NCBI GenBank assembly: GCA_934796165.1
Contig: CAKVOU010000002.1
Span: 124,001 to 188,000, forward strand
Source of the DNA: an uncultured Eubacteriales bacterium
Lineage (GTDB): Bacteria; Bacillota; Clostridia; Oscillospirales; CAG-272
Reading direction: 5' to 3'
Length of the DNA: 64,000 bases
The notes beneath the pieces were generated by a model. The model saw only the letters and a program-made list of their open reading frames with translations. It did no database searches and was not told the DNA's origin. The translations under genes and the position numbers were made by a program. Each line of letters begins with the position of its first letter. Within the stretch, counting starts at the first letter, position 1. This document shows, piece after piece, positions 58,269-64,000 of the stretch.

Positions 58269-60005
58269 ATGAAGAACAAAGCAAGCAAGCCGAAGCGAAT
58301 CCGATCGGCAACGATCTTCGCACTGGTAGAAACGCTCATCGTCGTCCTCTTTGTCGGTCTGGCTACGGCAAATCTGGTCTTCACAAATGAAACGGCAAAC
58401 CGCCGCACCAGACAACTCGTGGAAGACAGCTATGACGGATTGATTGAAGCCCTGGTAAACGATATCAAGAGCGTTTCACGCGCGGGATTCTCGCTGATGC
58501 AGGACGAAACGGTCGTCCGTCTGAAGTCCTATTACTATGATAAGATTCAGTCCGATTCCTATGCCCGCAATGAGGCAATCAACAAAACCATGGAGGAGCT
58601 TCTGTCTCTCACGTCCTACTATGGCATCCTGGATTCCTGTGCCTTATGGATTGCTCCCGAAGAAGATCTCTCTTATCATACCATGTACACATTTGTCGGT
58701 GATGACACGCGCAGGAAATTACTGGATGCGGAAATCGCCGCACACAGATATTCCCCGACCTACGACGGGAATATCAAAAACAACGGGCAATCCATTCTGA
58801 TTTCTCTGTCCCTGTCGGCACAGGACAATGCCGTACTGGTAATGCAGCTCAGCACGGACTATATTACGAAGAGTCTGTCTTTGACCGCCATGCCGCAGGT
58901 CCGTACCATGCCACACTCCGATAACCACCGGCTTGGTATCGTTTGTACCGACAATGAAAAGGAGCTCGCGGGAGTGTTTTCCCGCGAACCAATGGACAAG
59001 CCGGTTCTGGAAAAAGGAAAGGTCATCTATCACACGGAAATTCTCGGCGCAATCCCGCTGTACTCTTTCTTTGAAGTGTCGTCGGTTGACACGAACCTTC
59101 CGCTTTACACCATCTTTTTTATTGTGGCGTGCGTTCTGCTTTGCCTGGCGGCGTTTGCGCTGTTTGCTGTTTTCCTTCGCTTCTTCAACAAGCCTTATGC
59201 AAAACTGCTGAACGCGATGAACGAAGTCAGTAAAGGCAACTTCGATGTACGGCTGAACGACAGAATTTCTTCGGACTTTCAGTACGTGTACGACGGATTC
59301 AATTATATGACCTCTTCCGTCTCCGGTTACATCGAGGAAAACTACCGTCAGAGAGTCATGCGTACCGAAAGTGAATTCAAAGCACTTCAGGCGCAGATCA
59401 ATCCGCATTTTCTGTACAACTGTTTTGCAAATATCCGGAGTTTCTGCAAAATGGGCGATATGGAAAGCGTGGCACTGATGACAGAAAACCTGTCAAAGCT
59501 GTTCTTATACATCACAAGAAACGCCGCACCGATTGTTACGCTTAAGGACGAGGCGGAAAATCTGCAGAACTATCTCCGGATTCAGCAAATGCGTTTCGGC
59601 GACAGGGTCAACGTACAGGTACAGCCGCTTCCCGATCAGTTCCGCGATCTGCCGATTCCGAAGCTGTGCCTGCAACCGATTGCAGAAAACGCGTACAAAT
59701 ATGCTTTTTCCGACAAGGAAGACGGTATTTTCCGTGTGGAATACAAGCTCATCGGAGAAGAGCTCATTATAACATTGGAAGACAACGGAGAAATTGCCGA
59801 CGACCGGCTCCGGGCAATCTCCGCCAGTCTGTCGGATGCCGCCGAGACCTCCGGACTTGTCAATGTCAGCCGCAGACTGGAACACTATGCCAACGGGCAC
59901 GGAAAGCTGGAGGTCGATCGCAGCGGGATCGGCGGACTGCGCGTCACAATTCATCTGAAGATTCAGGGAGAGGAGGACCCGTCTCATGACGATTCTGGTC
60001 ATTGA
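58269..60005 (+). CDS. YesM-like sensor histidine kinase
   Basis: This 578-residue membrane kinase has TM1 at ~15-38, an extracellular ~240-residue sensor region, TM2 at ~285-308 (LPLYTIFFIVACVLLCLAAFAL, abridged) and a HAMP segment (MNEVSKGNFDVRLNDRI). The His_kinase domain carries the phospho-acceptor in AQINPHFLYNC (His380). The HATPase N-box follows (CLQPIAENAYKYAF, then EDNG and GLVNVSRRLEHY). YesM-type kinases usually sense extracellular saccharides. The 3' end overlaps the regulator gene by 20 bases. ATG 58269 follows GGGGAT; a longer reading would start upstream of the promoter. Confidence 0.93.
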   Translation: MKNKASKPKRIRSATIFALVETLIVVLFVGLATANLVFTNETANRRTRQLVEDSYDGLIEALVNDIKSVSRAGFSLMQDETVVRLKSYYYDKIQSDSYARNEAINKTMEELLSLTSYYGILDSCALWIAPEEDLSYHTMYTFVGDDTRRKLLDAEIAAHRYSPTYDGNIKNNGQSILISLSLSAQDNAVLVMQLSTDYITKSLSLTAMPQVRTMPHSDNHRLGIVCTDNEKELAGVFSREPMDKPVLEKGKVIYHTEILGAIPLYSFFEVSSVDTNLPLYTIFFIVACVLLCLAAFALFAVFLRFFNKPYAKLLNAMNEVSKGNFDVRLNDRISSDFQYVYDGFNYMTSSVSGYIEENYRQRVMRTESEFKALQAQINPHFLYNCFANIRSFCKMGDMESVALMTENLSKLFLYITRNAAPIVTLKDEAENLQNYLRIQQMRFGDRVNVQVQPLPDQFRDLPIPKLCLQPIAENAYKYAFSDKEDGIFRVEYKLIGEELIITLEDNGEIADDRLRAISASLSDAAETSGLVNVSRRLEHYANGHGKLEVDRSGIGGLRVTIHLKIQGEEDPSHDDSGH

Positions 60006-61146
60006 CGACGAGCATAACATTGCAGACGGCATCGCATACACGCTCGGAGAACTGGATGCCGATGTTGAAATAGCAGTGTGCTACAGCGCACAGGAAGCAA
60101 AGAAATTCGCCGGTACTCATTATCTGGACATTGTCGTTTGCGATATCAATATGCCGAGGCAGAACGGCTTGTCACTTTGCCGGGATCTGCTCCGGTCCTA
60201 TCCGGAACTGAAAATCGTATTTCTGACCGGGCACAGTGACTTTTCCTACGCGTATGAAGCCATGAAGCTGCCGGACGTTTCTTATGTGCTGAAGCTGGAA
60301 AACGATGATGTTCTGCTCCGGACGGTCAAAGAAAAAATGACAGCAATCGAGACGGAACGCAAAAAGAATGCCGACCTGCTCCGCGAACGGCAGTTGAACC
60401 GGGAGTTGTCCGAACAACTCGGGGACTTAAAATTGCGGCAGGCGGTTTCCGACGGCAAAGAAGTTTACGGGAACTCGGTTTTCCTTTTGATCCGGCTCCC
60501 GTCCATAAGCGACGGACTCCCCGAAATCGTGCGGAACACGTTTGCGGGAGAGGTTGCCGTCACTGCAAACGGAAAAGAAATACTTGCCGCGATTGACAGC
60601 GATGAAAGTGTCAGCGTAATCGAGGAACGAGCCAAACGGTTACAGCAGGATCTGTATGAACAAACCGGCGATTACAGTACGTTTGTATTTGACCCGCCTT
60701 CTTCCGTTCCTGCCGACAGTCGCTTCCGCAGTTTATCCCAAACGGGCGGAACCAGATTCAATGTTCTGTATTTTCTCAACACAACAAAAGCCGTTCCGCA
60801 GCAGGACAGCTGTGATGACGAGGTGATCGCCGGCATCGCTGACTATATCGACAAACACCTGAACGAAGATCTGTCCTTGGTTTCCCTTGCTTCCGCGGTG
60901 TATTACAACCCGGCATATCTTTCCCGTAAATTCAAGATGGTTATGGGCAGCACCCTTCACACTTATATTCTGGGCAAACGTATGGAGCTTGCAAAAAAAC
61001 TGCTGATTGAGACGGACGGGTTTGTTCAGGATATCGCCGCCAGATGCGGATTCAGTAATTCCACACAGTTCGGCATGGCGTTTGCCAAATGCAACGGCTG
61101 CTCGCCGGGCTCATTCCGCAGAAGCAGACGAGGGCAGGACGAATGA
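59986..61146 (+). CDS. YesN-like response regulator with an AraC-type DNA-binding domain
   Basis: This 386-residue protein has a receiver domain at residues 1-120 with Asp7/Asp8, phospho-acceptor Asp53 (VVCDINMP) and a following LTGHSDFSYAYEAM. A coiled region leads to an AraC/XylS HTH pair at ~280-383 (LASAVYYNPAYLSRKFK, DIAARCGFSNSTQFGMAF). AGGAGG precedes ATG 59986, and it overlaps the kinase gene, so the two are coupled. It probably controls the sugar ABC genes just downstream, whose promoter carries an inverted repeat. The cluster ends in a terminator at 61162-61189. Confidence 0.95.
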   Translation: MTILVIDDEHNIADGIAYTLGELDADVEIAVCYSAQEAKKFAGTHYLDIVVCDINMPRQNGLSLCRDLLRSYPELKIVFLTGHSDFSYAYEAMKLPDVSYVLKLENDDVLLRTVKEKMTAIETERKKNADLLRERQLNRELSEQLGDLKLRQAVSDGKEVYGNSVFLLIRLPSISDGLPEIVRNTFAGEVAVTANGKEILAAIDSDESVSVIEERAKRLQQDLYEQTGDYSTFVFDPPSSVPADSRFRSLSQTGGTRFNVLYFLNTTKAVPQQDSCDDEVIAGIADYIDKHLNEDLSLVSLASAVYYNPAYLSRKFKMVMGSTLHTYILGKRMELAKKLLIETDGFVQDIAARCGFSNSTQFGMAFAKCNGCSPGSFRRSRRGQDE

Positions 61147-61161
61147 TATCGATGCACACCG

Positions 61162-61189
61162 GGAGCCTTTTTCGGAAGGCTCCTTTTTT
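61162..61189 (+). terminator. Rho-independent terminator of the two-component operon
   Basis: GGAGCCTT (61162-61169) and AAGGCTCC (61176-61183) form the stem, followed by TTTTTT. It is 16 bases after the regulator stop codon. Confidence 0.9.
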
Positions 61190-61230
61190 CATAAAAGCAA
61201 ACAAATCAAGAGAATGTAAAAAATCAAATA

Positions 61231-61259
61231 TTGAACAAGGTGCACACATATTGTAAAAT
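61231..61259 (+). promoter_or_regulatory. sigma-A-type promoter with an overlapping operator-like inverted repeat
   Basis: TTGAAC, 17 bp, TAAAAT on the plus strand, about 85 bases before the binding-protein start. A perfect inverted repeat ACACATAT / ATATGTGT (61244-61251 / 61260-61267) flanks the -10 box. Confidence 0.75.
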
Positions 61260-61351
61260 ATATGTGTAAAATCGTGAAGATTCGCTGACCTGCCGCATTC
61301 ACGGTAAAAAAATCGGTCGTTGTGACCGGTATTTGTCAAGGAGGAAGAAAA

Positions 61352-63013
61352 ATGCCGAAATTCAAGTTCATCAGGATATGTTGTGCCTTATTAGCTGTTC
61401 TGTCAGTCGTGGGGCTGGCTGCCTGTGGCGGAGTCCGTGATGACAGCGGACCGGACTATGACGATCCGACTCGTAACCCGTTCGGAAAATATGAGGAAAC
61501 CGTCAAAATCACCGGTGTAATGGAGTATCAGGCACACAATGACAGCCGCGTGCCGCAAAGCGTCACTCCCGACAACCAGGCGTTCATCAGATTGATGAAA
61601 GAAAAGCTGAATATTGAGTTCACCTATTTATGGAAGGTTCCCCCGACGCAGTACAGCGAAAAACTCAGTCTCTCCATGCTCGCCAACGAGCTGCCGGATA
61701 TTTTCAAGGTAACGGCAAGCGACTACGCTGCTCTCAAGGAAGCCGGAATGCTCAAAGATCTGAAAACGGCTTACGAGTATGCCTCGGATGACGTGAAGAC
61801 ATTTCTGAACCGTGATCCTGATGTCATCAAGCGGCTGACTGACGAGAATGGCAGCATTTATGCCGTGCCGCAGTACTCCGACAACCGCAGAGGTGTTCCG
61901 GTGATGTACATCCGCAAGGATTGGCTGGACGAGCTTCACCTTTCGGTCCCGACCAATCCCGAAGAACTGTACACGGTACTGAAAGCATTCAAGGACAAAA
62001 AAGGTGCGACCTGCGGTCTTGCCATGAGCAATAAAGTAGCCGGCTCGTACTTTTCCATTGATAATTATATGAAAATATTCGGGGCAAGCCCGTATTCCTG
62101 GCTGCTCGGCTCCGACGGTCAGCTTCATGCCGACGAAATCTCGGAAAACAGCAAGACTGCTCTCCGCTGGCTGAACAAGTTATACAAAGAAGGCATCCTG
62201 ACCAAGGATGTTGCCGCTTCCACGGTGGACGCCGTTCAGGCAGACGTTCTTGGCGGAAAATGCGGCGTTGTGATTGGTCCCTGGTGGCAGTTCGAGTATC
62301 CTTTGGGCACGGCAGTCGGCAACGGAGATAACTGGGTTGCCGCCGAAATACCGCTTGCAGACGGACAGAATGTAGTCGTTGATCGCCAGCAGGTCGAGTT
62401 CTATTATGTTGTCAATAAAAAGTGCAAAAACCCGGAGGCACTGTTCAAGATGATCAATATGTATATTGAGCTTGACGGGAAGCCGGAAGCCGCTGCCGAA
62501 AACGGTTATGTCTGGAGCTGGTGCCCCACGCAGTTCTATGATCCCTACGACATCAACGAACAGTTCATTGAAATCAACAAGCAGCTGGAAATCGACCCGA
62601 AAGCAGAGGGTCCCGCTCCCGAAAACTGGACAGCCCACATGAAAAAACTGTGGGATGCATACCCCGAGTATCTTATCTGGAAAGAAGATTCCTTCGCCAC
62701 CAAGTACCAGGAAAATATGTTCATGAACATTGCAACGCGCGTCAACAAAGACGGTGCCTGGGCACAGATCGTCAACGTATACGATGTGGAAAAACGAGTG
62801 GTATATGATGAATTCTACGGGATTTCCACTCCGGCAATGTCAAGCAAGGGCGCAATCATGGCACAGGAAGTGGAAGAGTATTATCTGAAAGTAATCATGG
62901 GTGAAAAAGACATTGATTCGACGTGGGATTCGTTTGTTTCCTCCTGGAAAAGAATCGGCGGAGACGAGGTTACCGCGGAAATCAACGACTGGTACGCAAA
63001 GCAGGCAAGGTAA
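61352..63013 (+). CDS. LplA-type sugar ABC transporter substrate-binding lipoprotein
   Basis: This 553-residue extracellular binding protein has a lipobox LAAC (Cys25). It has the SBP_bac_1 pattern of large LplA/YtcQ-type proteins: LWKVPPTQYSEKLSLSMLANELPDIF, then GSIYAVPQYSDNRRGVPVMYIRKDWLDEL (both abridged), and a C-terminal half rich in Trp and Tyr that lines a glycan site. These proteins, under YesMN-type control, usually bind oligosaccharides from plant or host polysaccharides; the ligand here is unknown. AGGAGGAAG precedes ATG 61352. The permease starts six bases after the stop. Confidence 0.95.
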   Translation: MPKFKFIRICCALLAVLSVVGLAACGGVRDDSGPDYDDPTRNPFGKYEETVKITGVMEYQAHNDSRVPQSVTPDNQAFIRLMKEKLNIEFTYLWKVPPTQYSEKLSLSMLANELPDIFKVTASDYAALKEAGMLKDLKTAYEYASDDVKTFLNRDPDVIKRLTDENGSIYAVPQYSDNRRGVPVMYIRKDWLDELHLSVPTNPEELYTVLKAFKDKKGATCGLAMSNKVAGSYFSIDNYMKIFGASPYSWLLGSDGQLHADEISENSKTALRWLNKLYKEGILTKDVAASTVDAVQADVLGGKCGVVIGPWWQFEYPLGTAVGNGDNWVAAEIPLADGQNVVVDRQQVEFYYVVNKKCKNPEALFKMINMYIELDGKPEAAAENGYVWSWCPTQFYDPYDINEQFIEINKQLEIDPKAEGPAPENWTAHMKKLWDAYPEYLIWKEDSFATKYQENMFMNIATRVNKDGAWAQIVNVYDVEKRVVYDEFYGISTPAMSSKGAIMAQEVEEYYLKVIMGEKDIDSTWDSFVSSWKRIGGDEVTAEINDWYAKQAR

Positions 63014-63018
63014 CTGAT

Positions 63019-63969
63019 ATGGAAGAAACAGCAATTGTAAAGCAGCGTACCCCGTCCAAATTCAAGAGTTTTGTCAAAACGCAATGGATTTGGTGGGCCA
63101 TGCTGTTGCCGGGCATTATTCTGACACTGATTTTCAAATACGGTTCCATGTTCGGAATCGTCATGGCATTCCAGGATTTCAACATTTATAAGGGTACCTT
63201 CTTTGGTCAGGCATGGGCGAGTGATCACGGCTTCGGTAACTTCATCTACGTTTTCAAAATGGAGAAATTCTGGCAGTCCGTGTTCAACACCCTTCTGATT
63301 TCCGGAATCAAAATCATTCTCGGAATTCTTGTTCCCCTTCTCCTGGCGATTCTCATCAACGAAGTCGGAAAAAGATGGTTTTCCAGATTCGTTCAGACCT
63401 CCTTTTTCTTACCGTTTTTCCTCAGCTGGGTAATTCTCGGAAGCATTCTGCTTGAAATGTTCTCTTATGGAGGAATCGTCAATACCATCATCGAAAAGAT
63501 TGGCGGCACGCGTATTCTGTTCTTCCTTGATAACAACTGGTTCCGGGCGCTGATCATCCTCTCCGATGTGTGGAAGGGGATGGGCTACAATATGGTCATC
63601 TTCCTTGCGGCAATCATGGGGGTTGACGAAACACTGTTCGAAGCTACGGAGATTGACGGCGGCAATCGTTTTCAACAGATTGTTCACGTCATGCTGCCGA
63701 GTATCGCTCCCGTCGTTATCCTGGTCATGACGCTCTCCATCGGAGGGCTTCTCAACGGCGGATTTGACCAGGTGCTCGTCATGTATAACCCGATGGTATA
63801 CGAAGGCGGCGACATCATTGATACCTTTGTTTATCGTCTCGGTATGTTTGGCGACCGCCAGGTGGACGTCGCAAGTGCGGTCAACCTTGCCAAATCGTTC
63901 GTAACGATCATTCTGATGGGCGGAGCCTATTTCTTTGCCTATAAGAAGTTTGATTACCGTATTTTCTGA
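63019..63969 (+). CDS. LplB-type sugar ABC transporter permease
   Basis: This 316-residue permease has six membrane segments and the LplB-family N-terminal region (MLLPGIILTLIFKYGSMFGIVMAF, abridged). The EAA-type motif reads EATEIDGGNRFQQIVHVMLPSI. It forms the inner-membrane channel with a second permease for the adjacent binding protein. ATG 63019 is chosen; the upstream in-frame ATG lies inside the binding-protein gene. AAGG lies eight bases before. No ATPase gene is in the window; such systems often use a shared MsmK-type ATPase encoded elsewhere. Confidence 0.94.
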   Translation: MEETAIVKQRTPSKFKSFVKTQWIWWAMLLPGIILTLIFKYGSMFGIVMAFQDFNIYKGTFFGQAWASDHGFGNFIYVFKMEKFWQSVFNTLLISGIKIILGILVPLLLAILINEVGKRWFSRFVQTSFFLPFFLSWVILGSILLEMFSYGGIVNTIIEKIGGTRILFFLDNNWFRALIILSDVWKGMGYNMVIFLAAIMGVDETLFEATEIDGGNRFQQIVHVMLPSIAPVVILVMTLSIGGLLNGGFDQVLVMYNPMVYEGGDIIDTFVYRLGMFGDRQVDVASAVNLAKSFVTIILMGGAYFFAYKKFDYRIF

Positions 63970-63988
63970 TACGAAGACCGGAGGCAAC

Positions 63989-64000
63989 ATGAAAATCAAA
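63989..64000 (+). CDS. Start of a downstream gene, probably the second sugar permease (cut by the window end)
   Basis: An ATG at 63989 is preceded by GGAGG, and MKIK is in frame to the window edge. Position directly after an LplB-type permease makes an LplC-type permease the likely product, but this rests on gene order alone. Confidence 0.5.

Noticed and set aside
57804..58415. Minus-strand open frame of 203 codons in the divergent region
   Set aside because: It overlaps the kinase promoter and start, lacks a ribosome site, and its sequence looks like non-coding AT-rich DNA.

Overview
The window looks like a chromosomal segment of an uncultured or poorly studied member of the Clostridia (Bacillota), possibly near the Oscillospiraceae. 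The evidence is the Bacillota ylm-type cell-division neighbourhood (yggS-sepF-yggT-ylmH-ileS-lspA-rluD), strong AGGAGG-type ribosome binding sites, near-consensus sigma-A promoters with 17-bp spacers, lipobox-bearing surface proteins and a YesM/YesN two-component pair. Base composition is moderately GC-rich by eye. The family assignment is inference.

Layout. Positions 1-8.8 kb hold exopolysaccharide-type genes (a truncated GT2 glycosyltransferase, a Wzy-like polymerase and a CpsB/YwqE-like PHP phosphatase). These are interrupted by an isolated pair of phage-tail-like genes, an RsmF-type rRNA methyltransferase, a His-rich repeat membrane protein and a secreted BspA-LRR/cell-wall-repeat protein. 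Positions 8.9-10.8 kb hold a VanZ-like protein and a membrane protein with two DUF1508-like units. Positions 10.9-20.6 kb form a housekeeping operon on the minus strand: miaA, an HlyD-like protein, yggS, sepF, yggT, ylmH, ileS, lspA, rluD.

Positions 21-57.6 kb contain thirteen co-directional minus-strand genes. From 5' to 3' these are a small lipoprotein, oppA-B-C-D-F, a small membrane protein, a giant lipidated subtilisin (S8) with BspA leucine-rich repeats, two related ~800-residue lipoproteins, an Ig-like lipoprotein, a 1,879-residue repeat lipoprotein and a 1,441-residue secreted wall-repeat protein. I read this as a surface peptide-capture, peptide-cleavage and peptide-import locus. It could start at a good promoter at 57.74 kb. 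Several of its gaps carry large stem-loops, and the two gaps flanking the last gene are unusually GC-rich and foldable.

From 58.2 kb the coding strand flips. A YesM-like sensor kinase and YesN-like AraC regulator form one operon closed by a clear terminator. They are followed by an LplA-type sugar-binding lipoprotein, an LplB-type permease and the first codons of what is probably a second permease. The SBP promoter has a perfect 8+8 inverted repeat over its -10 box, a plausible operator for the adjacent regulator.

I saw no tRNA, rRNA, CRISPR array, insertion sequence or integrase. Most long open frames opposite the large minus-strand genes are non-coding shadows.
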